DNA of 64,000 nucleotides. Source: a virus. The notes under the pieces are model-generated. The model saw nothing but the letters and a program-made list of their open reading frames with translations. It did no database searches and was not told where the DNA came from. The stretch lies in the IMG/VR virus record IMGVR_UViG_3300033156_000775, positions 43,030-107,029 of that record; one strand, written 5' to 3'. Positions 8,483 to 15,609 of the stretch are shown piece after piece; position 1 is the stretch's first letter; each line of letters begins with the position of its first letter. Made by a program: the position numbers and the translations under genes.

Positions 8483-9223
8483 CTAATCCTCCTTTATGGT
8501 TGATTCTAAGATGAGCTTCTCATGCTGAAGCTCATCTATAACTCTAAGGATCAGCTTAGGGTTATGGTTATAATACACTTCACAGACACCTTTAATCAGC
8601 TCTAGAACTTCAGAATTATCCAAGCTCATTATTAGATCTAAATTGCAGTACACCCATTTTTTAATGTTCACAAATGTCTGTTCAGCTCTAGTGTTATATG
8701 GTCTTTTCTGGTTTTTAGGATATACGACTAGAGTTATTCCTATCCTCTCAAGGGCCTTAGCAACCTTCATTAAAACCCTATCTGAACGTAGATACTTGAT
8801 ATTTTCCCCAGCATCTAGAGCTTTTTGAACCAAGAATAACACTTTAAAGCTATTTTCAACTCTACCGATCCATAAATGATACACTACCCGATTAGTCTTA
8901 ATGTTTCTAATTGTGCCTAAAATTATGCCCTTTAAGACTTTTCTAGAATGATGTTTATCAGCTATCGAACCGTTAGTTATCGGTCTGGTGAAGTCTAAGA
9001 CATGAGTTATTTTCTCAATAGGGACATGATCATTCAGCTTCTGTTTCTGATGTGGATTATGCTTATCAAAGTCTCTTTTAGCTTCATAAGATTCAGCTTT
9101 AAGCAACCAATTCTTAATTGTCTGATGTGACACATTGTAACACTTAGCTATAGCCGTTAATCCAAAGTTGAGCTCATGAAGCATTTTTATCTCATTGATC
9201 TTTTCCATTTTTCCAACCCTCAT
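8483..9223 (-). CDS. HTH-rve (DDE-type) recombinase/transposase-like protein
   Basis: 246 residues. The N-terminal helix-turn-helix (LTAIAKCYNVSHQTIKNWLLKA) resembles IS transposase DNA-binding domains. The rest matches the RNase H-like integrase core: DFTRPITNGSIADKHHSRK region, then YLRSDRVLMKVAKALERIGI (second Asp) and PYNTRAEQTFVNIKKW (catalytic Glu), then CEVYYNHNPK. The first Asp position is unclear (DFTR). It could transpose this island or be a domesticated recombinase. I did not find convincing terminal inverted repeats. Confidence 0.7.
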   Translation of the reverse strand: MRVGKMEKINEIKMLHELNFGLTAIAKCYNVSHQTIKNWLLKAESYEAKRDFDKHNPHQKQKLNDHVPIEKITHVLDFTRPITNGSIADKHHSRKVLKGIILGTIRNIKTNRVVYHLWIGRVENSFKVLFLVQKALDAGENIKYLRSDRVLMKVAKALERIGITLVVYPKNQKRPYNTRAEQTFVNIKKWVYCNLDLIMSLDNSEVLELIKGVCEVYYNHNPKLILRVIDELQHEKLILESTIKED

Positions 9224-9261
9224 TTTTTGGTTATTCTATAGAGGAATAACCTAATAAGACT

Positions 9262-9275
9262 TTATATTATGCACA
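9262..9275 (-). promoter_or_regulatory. Putative TATA box of the reverse-strand operon
   Basis: On the - strand the sequence reads CATAATATAAAGTC about 40-50 nt upstream of the recombinase ATG, a fair archaeal TATA element. It faces away from the forward promoter at 9445. Confidence 0.4.
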
Positions 9276-9330
9276 TATTAGGAAGCTAATATTTTATAAC
9301 CAACTGGAATATTTCCACATGAGATTATGG

Positions 9331-9358
9331 CTTTAAGGCTTTACACAAAGCCTTAAAG
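9331..9358. repeat. Perfect hairpin with 12-bp stem and 4-nt loop
   Basis: CTTTAAGGCTTT-ACAC-AAAGCCTTAAAG in the 287-bp gap between the divergent operons. It could be a regulator-binding site, a terminator-like hairpin or an origin element; followed by a C-rich tract (CCCAACCCCCAGCCCCACC). Confidence 0.7.
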
Positions 9359-9444
9359 TATGGGGAGAGCTCAAGCCCAACCCCCAGCCCCACCTCAAGC
9401 TCAAAGCTCTTAAAGAAAAGGAAAAAGTAAACCGCACTACATCC

Positions 9445-9458
9445 AAAATCTTATATAC
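9445..9458 (+). promoter_or_regulatory. Putative archaeal BRE/TATA promoter
   Basis: AAAATCTTATATAC, with purine-rich BRE-like bases before the TATA box, about 53 nt upstream of the ATG at 9511. It would drive the early-looking small-gene operon 9511-10155. Confidence 0.5.
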
Positions 9459-9510
9459 ACCATACGCACATAACTAAAAACCACAAAAGAAAAGGAGGAA
9501 TGAAACAGAA

Positions 9511-9708
9511 ATGGTTTATAAATCGAGAAATCCCCTGTTTAGAGACTTAACCGATGAGGAGGAGAAGGAGTTTAGAGAATCCGCTGAAAGCTTCTGTCAA
9601 CATGGCTTTTCGCTGTATAGTGAAGTATTGAAGGCAATTCATCCAGTGGTACGGAAAGAGATCATTAGGGTTCTGGAAGAGAGTCTTAGAGAGCAAGGGG
9701 AATTTTAG
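9511..9708 (+). CDS. Small hypothetical protein (65 aa)
   Basis: Helical, highly charged (LTDEEEKEFRESAESF, REEIIRVLEESLREQGEF-like). GGAGG precedes the ATG. First gene after the divergent promoter region, followed by two more tiny genes. No family recognised; possibly an early regulator or host-takeover protein. Confidence 0.6.
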   Translation: MVYKSRNPLFRDLTDEEEKEFRESAESFCQHGFSLYSEVLKAIHPVVRKEIIRVLEESLREQGEF

Positions 9709-9727
9709 GAAGTAAGGAGAAACAGAA

Positions 9728-9952
9728 ATGAACCGTAGAGAAATTAAGGAACGTATAGAGAGGATAAAGGGGAACATTGAATACCTAGAGAAGAACCGTA
9801 TCTGTGAAGAAATGAAGAGGCACAACAGAGAACTTTATGAAACATCAGAGGAATTTAGAAACATGGTTAAAGGGCAAAAACACCTAGAGGATAACGCACT
9901 CAAAACCTGGGATTTAGAGATCGAGAGATTAACGGAGATGCTGAAGAAATGA
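9728..9952 (+). CDS. Small coiled-coil hypothetical protein (74 aa)
   Basis: Begins MNRREIKERIERIKGNIEYL, with heptad-like spacing throughout and no hydrophobic segment. GGAG lies upstream and the TGA overlaps the next ATG (ATGA). Likely an oligomeric small protein; function unknown. Confidence 0.6.
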   Translation: MNRREIKERIERIKGNIEYLEKNRICEEMKRHNRELYETSEEFRNMVKGQKHLEDNALKTWDLEIERLTEMLKK

Positions 9953-10155
9953 GGAAGCTGGTTAAAGGGATATATCTGATCTCAAACTCCAACAATGAAA
10001 CGATTATAACTTTGATACCTGAGAATCCCTTTAGCTATGAGAACACCAAGAAGATTCTAGACATGAATAATGAGACTTCAATTATTCTCCAACACCACCG
10101 TAAAGGCGGTTTACTCTACGAGTACACAAACACAGAACATAAAACCACACCATAG
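9949..10155 (+). CDS. Small hypothetical protein (68 aa)
   Basis: Starts within the end of the previous gene (ATGAGGAAGC). Beta-rich N-terminus (VKGIYLISNSNNETIITLIP) and a His-containing tail (ILQHHRKGG). Last gene of the small operon; an oligo-T run follows at 10184. Unknown function. Confidence 0.55.
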   Translation: MRKLVKGIYLISNSNNETIITLIPENPFSYENTKKILDMNNETSIILQHHRKGGLLYEYTNTEHKTTP

Positions 10156-10183
10156 AGAACCTAAGCTTTATACCATATCCCTA

Positions 10184-10190
10184 TTTTTTT
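10184..10190 (+). terminator. Oligo-T tract, probable archaeal terminator
   Basis: Seven Ts (CTATTTTTTTCTG) 29 nt after the operon's last stop codon. Archaeal RNA polymerase terminates at such U-tracts. Between here and 10367 I see no gene, only the next promoter. Confidence 0.5.
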
Positions 10191-10312
10191 CTGTTTACTG
10201 TTAGTGTGTGGTTGTGTTGGATGCACTACAGCTTTATTATCAGATTTATAGAAAAACCCTTATGCATCCCATATTCCAAAATGTAAAATAAGGGAAAATA
10301 ACGATAATTAAG

Positions 10313-10328
10313 GAAAATATTTATATAC
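10313..10328 (+). promoter_or_regulatory. Strong archaeal BRE/TATA promoter
   Basis: GGAAAATATTTATATAC is a near-ideal archaeal BRE plus TATA box, 40 nt upstream of the ATG at 10368, with GGGGAGA as the ribosome binding site. One of the clearest promoters in the window. Confidence 0.7.
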
Positions 10329-10367
10329 CCCCATGCCTTTTTCTTTGAGTCAGAGGATCGGGGAGAA

Positions 10368-10742
10368 ATGAGCGGAAAATTACCGATTCTTATAAACGGT
10401 CAAGAACTTGAGTCCCAAGAGGCTCAAGAGACTGTTAGGCTGGAGATCCCCCTTAGCGTACTAGAGAAGTTTTACAACGATGTTCTTCATATGGAGATGC
10501 CTGTCAAACGAGCTACTAACTCAAGAGGCAACACCTATATAACGAATAGGAAAAGCCTCTTAGCACCGTTTCAAAGCTGGTTATTTGCCACTATTGAAGT
10601 GTGGTCTGAAAAGGGAAAAGTAACATTAGCCGTCAGGTCCCCAAAGAAACAAGCTAAACAACCTAAAGAATCTAAACAACCTAAACAAGCTGAAGAAGCT
10701 GAACAAGCTGAAGAAGCTGAACAGTCCGAATCTAATCAATAA
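10368..10742 (+). CDS. Hypothetical protein with low-complexity Gln/Glu/Lys tail
   Basis: 124 residues. The N-terminal 90 or so residues look folded (LEIPLSVLEKFYNDVLHMEM, AFQSWLFATIEVWSEKGKVTLAVRSPKK). The tail is built of short repeats KQPK and (Q)AEEAE, encoded by near-identical 15-18 nt units, prone to slippage. A strong promoter lies upstream and a 12-T terminator downstream, so it is a single-gene, probably highly expressed transcript. It may be a nucleic-acid-binding or chromatin-like protein, but no family is recognised. Confidence 0.7.
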   Translation: MSGKLPILINGQELESQEAQETVRLEIPLSVLEKFYNDVLHMEMPVKRATNSRGNTYITNRKSLLAPFQSWLFATIEVWSEKGKVTLAVRSPKKQAKQPKESKQPKQAEEAEQAEEAEQSESNQ

Positions 10743-10750
10743 ATCCCCTC

Positions 10751-10762
10751 TTTTTTTTTTTT
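10751..10762 (+). terminator. Oligo-T (12 nt) terminator
   Basis: Run of twelve Ts, nine nt after the stop of the preceding gene; a clear archaeal-type intrinsic terminator. Confidence 0.65.
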
Positions 10763-10785
10763 ATCCTCTAAAGTTGTGATGGTTT

Positions 10786-11355
10786 ATGAGCATAATCATT
10801 GATGGTAAGGAAGCTGAGTTTATCAAGATGGATAAGGACAAGGTTATGCTCATAATTAAGAAGGATGAAGAAACAGCCTTAGCCTTTCACTCAACCTTTA
10901 AGCGTTTTGACTGTTACAAGTATAAGGACATTTCTGATGTGTTCACTGATGAAGGGTATAGAGCTGGAGCTATTCGGATTAAGGTCTTAAGTATGTATCC
11001 CTTTATGTGTAAGCTCTACGTTAAGAAGCTCGTAGTTGAGCTTAACCAGTATGATCTTATCAACTTCACATATCACAAGAATAAGAACCTTAACCATGAG
11101 TCTATCAAAGTCTTAAACACATTGAGGAATAGACTGGTTGAATATCTTAAACAGGTTAAGGCTCATATAGATGTCAAGCCTTTAAGGTTCAAGTATGACC
11201 ATAAGGATAAGAAACCAGTCTTAACGGTCTATTGTGACAGAGAGGTGTCTTATGTCCCTATTACTAAATGCCTGTTTTGTGAATATAACCGTAATAGACG
11301 CACATCAGTTAGGGATAAGTCTTATGATCCGTTAAAGATCAAGTGTGTCTATTAG
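10786..11355 (+). CDS. Hypothetical protein with C-terminal Cys pair
   Basis: 189 residues, basic, alpha/beta. Near the C-terminus KCLFCEYNRNRRTS gives CxxC, and the final KCVY a third Cys. The middle (YDLINFTYHKNKNLNHESIK) is rich in Asn and Lys. Function not recognised; could be nucleic-acid binding. Two small paralogous genes follow. Confidence 0.65.
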   Translation: MSIIIDGKEAEFIKMDKDKVMLIIKKDEETALAFHSTFKRFDCYKYKDISDVFTDEGYRAGAIRIKVLSMYPFMCKLYVKKLVVELNQYDLINFTYHKNKNLNHESIKVLNTLRNRLVEYLKQVKAHIDVKPLRFKYDHKDKKPVLTVYCDREVSYVPITKCLFCEYNRNRRTSVRDKSYDPLKIKCVY

Positions 11356-11409
11356 GATAAGCTTATTTTGATTCTAAGCCTGTTTCTAACTCTTTAGGAG
11401 GTGACTCTT

Positions 11410-11550
11410 TTGATTAGAGAAGAGTTTTTCAGGGTACTAGATCAATTCTACAAACTAGTTGGGGAATTTCTAGAAAAAGGTTATAATGAGAAGGAAGCTG
11501 TTAGGAAAGCTGAGCTCGTCCTCTTTAAAGGTTCAAAGTCTAAGGATTAA
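11410..11550 (+). CDS. Small helical protein, paralogue of the next gene (46 aa)
   Basis: TTG start 6-12 nt after TAGGAGGTGA. Contains EFLEKGYNEKEAVRKAELV, which matches EELIKQGYPVKEALRKAQL in the next gene, so the two are tandem paralogues. Short amphipathic helices; function unknown. Confidence 0.55.
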   Translation: MIREEFFRVLDQFYKLVGEFLEKGYNEKEAVRKAELVLFKGSKSKD

Positions 11551-11571
11551 TCTCTTAGAGGCTTTGTTATT

Positions 11572-11787
11572 TTGGGTAAGCTTATTTTCTTATTTAGGGA
11601 AATTCTAAGAAATGTAGAGTTAGGTCTCTTAGCTGAGGAGCTTATTAAGCAAGGCTACCCAGTTAAAGAAGCTCTTAGGAAAGCCCAGCTTATGGTCACC
11701 CAACCAGCTCGTGCCAACAGAGGAGCTACCCCAGAGGAAAGGGAAACAGCTCAAGGTTGGATAGGGAGGAAAAGGGTGACAAGCTAA
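11572..11787 (+). CDS. Small helical protein, paralogue of the previous gene (71 aa)
   Basis: TTG start. Shares the GY..KEA.RKA.L helix with the preceding 46-residue protein and adds a basic, disordered tail (ARANRGATPEERETAQGW). The tandem pair probably arose by duplication. A palindrome copy (11811) follows the stop. Confidence 0.55.
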   Translation: MGKLIFLFREILRNVELGLLAEELIKQGYPVKEALRKAQLMVTQPARANRGATPEERETAQGWIGRKRVTS

Positions 11788-11810
11788 AAATAATTTCTCT
11801 ATTCCTCCCT

Positions 11811-11828
11811 ATGTAGTCCGGACAACAC
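11811..11828. repeat. Dispersed palindrome, diverged copy
   Basis: ATGTAGTCCGGACAACAC, one mismatch in the right arm; intergenic, just before the ribosome binding site of the next small gene. Confidence 0.75.
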
Positions 11829-11845
11829 TTTAAGGAGAAACTAAT

Positions 11846-11977
11846 TTGTCCTCTAGAAAAGATTTATTCCTCTTGTGTAGAAGGTTAGGAACAGAAAGAT
11901 GCAAGTACAGAAATTCTTATTGCTGTCTTGTTGGGTATAAGCCAAAGGGAAAGTGTCCAGCTGAAAATGATGTGTAG
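11846..11977 (+). CDS. Cys-rich microprotein (43 aa)
   Basis: TTG start after AAGGAGAAA. Five cysteines (LCRRLGTERCKYRNSYCCL and KGKCPAEND), so a probable small zinc finger. Its stop codon TAG lies inside a perfect copy of the palindrome (11972-11989). Confidence 0.5.
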   Translation: MSSRKDLFLLCRRLGTERCKYRNSYCCLVGYKPKGKCPAENDV

Positions 11978-11989
11978 TCCGGACTACAC
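11972..11989. repeat. Dispersed 18-bp palindrome, perfect copy
   Basis: GTGTAGTCCGGACTACAC overlapping the stop codon of the Cys-rich microprotein gene. Confidence 0.9.
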
Positions 11990-12052
11990 TCTCATGGGTC
12001 TAGTCTATCTATATCCTAGATAGACAGATAAACCATGAAAGGAGAAATAAAG

Positions 12053-12211
12053 ATGAAAATTGAACCATACGTGCTTGATGAGATTGAGAACAGAATAATG
12101 CAAGTGATTGAGTCCTTAACTGAGAAGCTTGATGCTGATGATGCTGATATTACTGAGCTTCGTATTTTAATAGAACACATCCATGTCTTGAAAAGACATC
12201 TTCAGGCTTAA
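12053..12211 (+). CDS. Small acidic helical protein (52 aa)
   Basis: Preceded by AAAGGAGAAATAAAG. Reads as one long amphipathic helix pair (IENRIMQVIESLTEKL, ELRILIEHIHVLKRHL). No family recognised. Confidence 0.55.
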   Translation: MKIEPYVLDEIENRIMQVIESLTEKLDADDADITELRILIEHIHVLKRHLQA

Positions 12212-12226
12212 CGGGAAGGATGTAGG

Positions 12227-12403
12227 TTGTCAATTGAGATAAGTGAGGAGGACATATGTAGATTCCTAAAGCTGAAGATGGGAAGAAGACCGTCCCCTTC
12301 AGAAGTCAAGTCCTTCATCAGCTATCTGGAAATAGACATGCCAGAATGGCTGAATGACAACTTCAGAAGCTGGGAAAAGTGTAGTCCGGACAACACTTGT
12401 TAG
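12227..12403 (+). CDS. Small hypothetical protein (58 aa) ending in palindrome-encoded residues
   Basis: TTG start. The SPSEVKSFISYLEID region is helical. The last codons are a palindrome copy (12379-12396) read as CSPDNTC. In this frame the repeat gives CSPD, in another frame VVRTT. Confidence 0.5.
   Translation: MSIEISEEDICRFLKLKMGRRPSPSEVKSFISYLEIDMPEWLNDNFRSWEKCSPDNTC
12379..12396. repeat. Dispersed palindrome, diverged copy
   Basis: GTGTAGTCCGGACAACAC, one mismatch, inside the 3' end of the 58-residue gene. Confidence 0.8.
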
Positions 12404-12414
12404 GGATGAAAATT

Positions 12415-12567
12415 ATGAGTAAAGCTAAGAGAGTAAAGGTTTATCTTGAAATAACTGATAAGAGCTACACAGCTCTCTACACAGCTTCAGACATAGCTGA
12501 CATCCTAGAAAAAGCACTATATGAAAATCTGATTGAATACTACATTATTAGAGTAGTGGAAATTTAA
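12415..12567 (+). CDS. Small hypothetical protein (50 aa)
   Basis: Begins MSKAKRVKVYLEITDKSY, with a beta-hairpin-like start then a helix (SDIADILEKALYENLIEYY). Shape suggests a small alpha/beta DNA-binding or adaptor fold. No family recognised. Confidence 0.55.
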   Translation: MSKAKRVKVYLEITDKSYTALYTASDIADILEKALYENLIEYYIIRVVEI

Positions 12568-12593
12568 AGTTGTTAGTCTCTTGACAAGAGCTG

Positions 12594-12695
12594 ATGTTTA
12601 TCTTGTCAATTATAGATCATTTCTTCATAGGATATTTCCTTTCATGCTTCTTCTGGATTGGATACTTGTTATATAAATCTAGAAAGAAGAAATAA
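12594..12695 (+). CDS. Single-span membrane microprotein (33 aa)
   Basis: Almost all of it is one hydrophobic segment (FILSIIDHFFIGYFLSCFFW...) followed by a positive KSRKKK tail, the usual N-out/C-in topology signal. No strong ribosome binding site, so the start is uncertain. Confidence 0.4.
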   Translation: MFILSIIDHFFIGYFLSCFFWIGYLLYKSRKKK

Positions 12696-12703
12696 GCCCT
12701 AGA

Positions 12704-12817
12704 CCACAGCTGATATGTAGCTAAGCTGGAAAATGCCAATCTAGAGAGTCTATTACAAAATTGATTGTCTACAGGACAACATTCCAGCTTAGCATTCTCC
12801 CTGCATGTCAGCTGTGG
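12704..12817. repeat. Large two-step inverted repeat (possible structured RNA)
   Basis: Outer arms CCACAGCTGA (12704-12713) and TCAGCTGTGG (12808-12817), inner arms GCTAAGCTGGAA (12720-12731) and TTCCAGCTTAGC (12782-12793), all perfect. The outer-stem, internal-loop, inner-stem plan resembles the hairpin elements at 21970-23199 but without tRNA-like parts. It fills the gap before the 12850 gene. Confidence 0.6.
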
Positions 12818-12849
12818 AGGGAGACTTAAAATAAAGGAGGAAAATAAGA

Positions 12850-13422
12850 GTGAGAATTCTAGAATTGGATGACAACACCATATACATCGATGACCCCAGC
12901 TTCACATGTGAGCTGGACGATGGCAAGAAGGTCTATCTAGGTCTAGTGTGTGAAGCTTTTGACCTAAGGGAAATAGACGATAGACATGATGACGATCCCT
13001 ACCCGGTGGTAGTGGAAACTCAAGTAACAGTGGCCCCTAGATCCTTAGACAGCAGCTACCTCAAAGTAGCTAATGAAGGAGAAGGTCTTGATCTTAACAA
13101 TGATGGGATTAAAGTCTATGTGTCCTACCGTTATTCTGGAGGAGTCCCTGTAAACATGGAGTCTATCAAGGGATCTGTAAAGTCTAGTGTAGACTCTGAG
13201 GTTAGGACAATCAATCATAGGCTGTATGGAGAAATAAAGACTAGACATTTTAGAACTGTAGAGGATGCCTTATCCTATGCTAGGAAAGTCTATGCCCATA
13301 ACTGTAAAGCTCTATTTGGGCTGATAGGGTTCTACTTAGACAGGACACTGAACTTAGCTGGTACAACTGGATGGGACATCATACAGCTCCAAGCCTTGAA
13401 CAAGGACTACAAAGTTTTCTAG
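12850..13422 (+). CDS. Hypothetical acidic protein (190 aa)
   Basis: GTG start after AAAGGAGGAAAATAAG. Strand-rich and acidic (DDRHDDDPYPVVVETQV, LDLNNDGIKVYVSYRY) with a helical C-terminal third. LNNDGIKVY resembles an EF-hand-like Ca loop but is isolated. It heads the run of genes leading into the ubiquitin-like cassette, so it may be a substrate or accessory; this is context only. Confidence 0.6.
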   Translation: MRILELDDNTIYIDDPSFTCELDDGKKVYLGLVCEAFDLREIDDRHDDDPYPVVVETQVTVAPRSLDSSYLKVANEGEGLDLNNDGIKVYVSYRYSGGVPVNMESIKGSVKSSVDSEVRTINHRLYGEIKTRHFRTVEDALSYARKVYAHNCKALFGLIGFYLDRTLNLAGTTGWDIIQLQALNKDYKVF

Positions 13423-13434
13423 GATTGTGAAGCA

Positions 13435-13599
13435 ATGTCCATAAAGTGGAAAGTGTATGATTCACTAGGAAACCTAGTAGGCTACTTCTATAAGGAAAAT
13501 GATAAAGTAGCTCTTGAGGACTTATCTGGAAAAGTCCAACATGTAAGGAAAGATCTGACATTAAAGCAAGCTGTAAGGATTCTTCTTAGCGAAGAATAG
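13435..13599 (+). CDS. Small hypothetical protein (54 aa)
   Basis: Begins MSIKWKVYDSLGNLVGYF: a beta-meander followed by a helix (TLKQAVRILLSEE). AGC-rich upstream region lacks a strong ribosome site. No family recognised. Confidence 0.5.
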   Translation: MSIKWKVYDSLGNLVGYFYKENDKVALEDLSGKVQHVRKDLTLKQAVRILLSEE

Positions 13600-13628
13600 A
13601 TCTTAAGCTAAATAGAGGAACGAAAAGA

Positions 13629-13835
13629 ATGAAGCAGCTAACATTCTATGACTTTGAAGGGTTTAGAGAGCTATGTCACTTCTTTGATGAAGTGCATGAG
13701 GAGCTAGCTGACATGTATGAGGCATTGAAGAAACCTAGAGCATATATCAAGGTTGAGCTGACAGGATACACTGGAGATAAAAGAGATGTTCTGGAGATCA
13801 AGATCCCTAATAGTGTAGTCCGGACTACACTCTAG
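13629..13835 (+). CDS. Small hypothetical protein ending in VVRTTL (68 aa)
   Basis: Helical N-terminus (YDFEGFRELCHFFDEVHEEL), then a strand-rich part (YIKVELTGYTGDKRDVLEIK). The last residues, SVVRTTL, are encoded by a perfect palindrome copy (13813-13830). Confidence 0.55.
   Translation: MKQLTFYDFEGFRELCHFFDEVHEELADMYEALKKPRAYIKVELTGYTGDKRDVLEIKIPNSVVRTTL
13813..13830. repeat. Dispersed 18-bp palindrome, perfect copy
   Basis: GTGTAGTCCGGACTACAC at the 3' end of the 68-residue gene, in coding sequence. Confidence 0.9.
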
Positions 13836-13847
13836 GAAAGGTCTAAA

Positions 13848-14042
13848 ATGAATAGTGGAAAAGCTAAAGTCCATTTTAGAGATGTCTACTCTCTAGAGAG
13901 ACACAGAACTAGGCTGATAAGGATAGGGATAGATCCTAGAGAGCTAGAGGTAAAGTATGACGTAACAACTGGGAAGCTATTCCTACTTGTTCCCTCAACA
14001 GTCCCTGTACGCCTTAAAGCTCAGATTACAATGAAGAAGTAG
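13848..14042 (+). CDS. Small basic hypothetical protein (64 aa)
   Basis: Begins MNSGKAKVHFRDVYSLERHR, alpha/beta, basic; AGGAAAGG upstream. Resembles a small nucleic-acid-binding fold in composition only. Confidence 0.55.
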   Translation: MNSGKAKVHFRDVYSLERHRTRLIRIGIDPRELEVKYDVTTGKLFLLVPSTVPVRLKAQITMKK

Positions 14043-14067
14043 CCCCTGAAATCCTTCTATTTTTTAG

Positions 14068-14133
14068 GAAGCCAGCTGAAGCAATAGAAGCGTCTAAGTC
14101 CTGGCTTCTACCTACATTTGTAGGCTCAGCTGG
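14068..14133. repeat. Nested inverted repeats upstream of the Ubl gene
   Basis: GAAGCCAG/CTGGCTTC (14068-14075 and 14101-14108), CCAGCTGA/TCAGCTGG (14072-14079 and 14126-14133), and a small hairpin CCTACA-TT-TGTAGG (14111-14124). The first two share bases and are mutually exclusive, so this could be a switching 5' leader of the Ubl transcript or a small RNA. Confidence 0.5.
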
Positions 14134-14164
14134 AGGCATCTAGACTGAAAGAGGTATGTGAACA

Positions 14165-14422
14165 ATGTCTGATGAAGGAAACGTTTGGACCACTCCAGAG
14201 CCTAAGGTGCCTCCTACCATACAGGTAGGGGACAAAGAATTCAAGGTTGAGCTAGAGAGTGACTTTGTGTCCACTATACTTGGGATCGTAAGATCCCTAG
14301 GTATAGGTAGGTTCCTAGTGAAGTACAATGGCTCAGTGATCACACCAGCTGAAGCACCAGACACATTCGAGGACTATGCTGGAAAAACAATCGTAATAGA
14401 GCCAGTTGATGAAGCTGGATAA
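14165..14422 (+). CDS. Ubiquitin-like beta-grasp protein (Ubl)
   Basis: 85 residues. After a short flexible N-terminus the pattern is strand (TIQVGDKEFKVELE), helix (DFVSTILGIVRSLG), strand (FLVKYNGSVITP), short turn, and final strand (GKTIVIEPVDEAG), i.e. the beta-grasp order. It ends in Gly, as needed for adenylation by E1. It is the first gene of the Ubl, E2, E1, JAMM run. Related bacterial systems are PRTRC protein C and BilA. The tail has a single Gly rather than GG. The fold call is from pattern and context. Confidence 0.75.
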   Translation: MSDEGNVWTTPEPKVPPTIQVGDKEFKVELESDFVSTILGIVRSLGIGRFLVKYNGSVITPAEAPDTFEDYAGKTIVIEPVDEAG

Positions 14423-14444
14423 GAGCTTCTACACACTGGCTCAC

Positions 14445-14453
14445 TTTTTTTTT
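14445..14453 (+). terminator. Oligo-T tract between Ubl and E2 genes
   Basis: Nine Ts between the Ubl stop and the E2 ribosome binding site. If it terminates part of the transcripts, the Ubl would be made in excess over E2, E1 and JAMM, which would suit its role as a consumed modifier. Confidence 0.45.
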
Positions 14454-14469
14454 CATGGAGGATGTTTAT

Positions 14470-15606
14470 ATGAGGCTTGTTTTCAAGAAGGATGGTGAAA
14501 GGCCTCCCAACTTCTATATTGAAATTTCCTATGAAGAGAAAGACCTGATTAACAATTATATCTATGAGAGTGGAGTTTACTATATCAGTGACAAGATCTA
14601 CCTGACCAATGCCACTGTGGCTAGAGCTCTAGGTCTCTCATCCAGATATTTGGACTATCATCCATTTATGAGTAGTTTTACTTCTAGGGAGCTCTTAAGT
14701 GCAGCCAAGATAGACATTGAAGATCCTGATGAAAGACAAAAGCTCATCTCTTCAGTGTACAAATACCTGAAAAACAGGCTTGAGATAGCCATGTCCAAGA
14801 CTGTTAGGGATGAACGTTCTATTCCCCTAGACATATCTCCATCCCTAGGAGAAATGAATGTAAGCCTAGAGGAAGTAGGAAAGATAGGGACACCTTTCCT
14901 CATCTCTATCGGGGACAAGGTGTTTGAGGCTAAGCTAGTAAAGGAGATTGACAGCTTCAGAGACTACATGCAGAGAAGGCTGAAGCAGATAGTGGGGGCA
15001 TATAGAAACCACATTACAGCTACTCTCAGTGCCCTACGTGACGAGTATGATAGGAAACTAGAGGAAATAGAAAAAACCAGGGAAACAATGATCCCAATGC
15101 CTAACATCACTCTTAGTGACTTAGCTACTGGCATGAGAATATGTAGGAACAACCAGTACCTAGAGGTTTATCTGCCAGTGAAGGTAGAGATCAAAAGAGT
15201 CTTTTACAACAAGAAATCTTTTACATTGAAAAAGGAGTACTGGTGTACTCTCAGAGGACTAGCTGGACTAGCACTGGATCGTGATCTTACAATAGTGTCA
15301 ACCAAGTTTGTGAGGTCTAAGAGGGCAAGTAGGGGAGTTAGGCATCCTAACGTGAATGATGATGGAATGGTGTGTCTTGGCTATACTAGACAGATCCTAG
15401 GTAGGAGGCTAAACGACATACATGATGCTTACACATGGATATATTCAGTGGTTGATTTGCTGTCCGTACCTAACTTCGATGATGCATACGATGTCCATGT
15501 TTCACAATGGGCTAGGGAGGTCTTTGATGCTCTGGAAAGTGGCCACTCAAGTGAGGTAGTAGAGGAAGTGGCTACTCTTCCTTCAGAAGTAGTGTGGAGG
15601 ACATAA
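14470..15606 (+). CDS. E2-like ubiquitin-conjugating protein with N-terminal extension
   Basis: 378 residues from the ATG at 14470, which has GGAGG 7 nt upstream (an ATG at 14455 has none). The N-terminal 270 or so residues include a long helical stretch (RRLKQIVGAYRNHITATLSA...EEIEKTRE). The C-terminal part carries RHPNVNDDGMVCLGY, which matches the E2 active site HPN(V/I)...G.(I/V)CL; the catalytic Cys would be residue 302. Together with the adjacent Ubl, E1 and JAMM genes this is a confident E2 call. PRTRC protein B and BilB are the nearest known types. Confidence 0.82.
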   Translation: MRLVFKKDGERPPNFYIEISYEEKDLINNYIYESGVYYISDKIYLTNATVARALGLSSRYLDYHPFMSSFTSRELLSAAKIDIEDPDERQKLISSVYKYLKNRLEIAMSKTVRDERSIPLDISPSLGEMNVSLEEVGKIGTPFLISIGDKVFEAKLVKEIDSFRDYMQRRLKQIVGAYRNHITATLSALRDEYDRKLEEIEKTRETMIPMPNITLSDLATGMRICRNNQYLEVYLPVKVEIKRVFYNKKSFTLKKEYWCTLRGLAGLALDRDLTIVSTKFVRSKRASRGVRHPNVNDDGMVCLGYTRQILGRRLNDIHDAYTWIYSVVDLLSVPNFDDAYDVHVSQWAREVFDALESGHSSEVVEEVATLPSEVVWRT

Positions 15607-15609
15607 CTA

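Noticed and set aside
8483-9223. Complete insertion sequence with terminal inverted repeats
   Set aside because: I looked on both sides for matching ends and target duplications and found none that were convincing.
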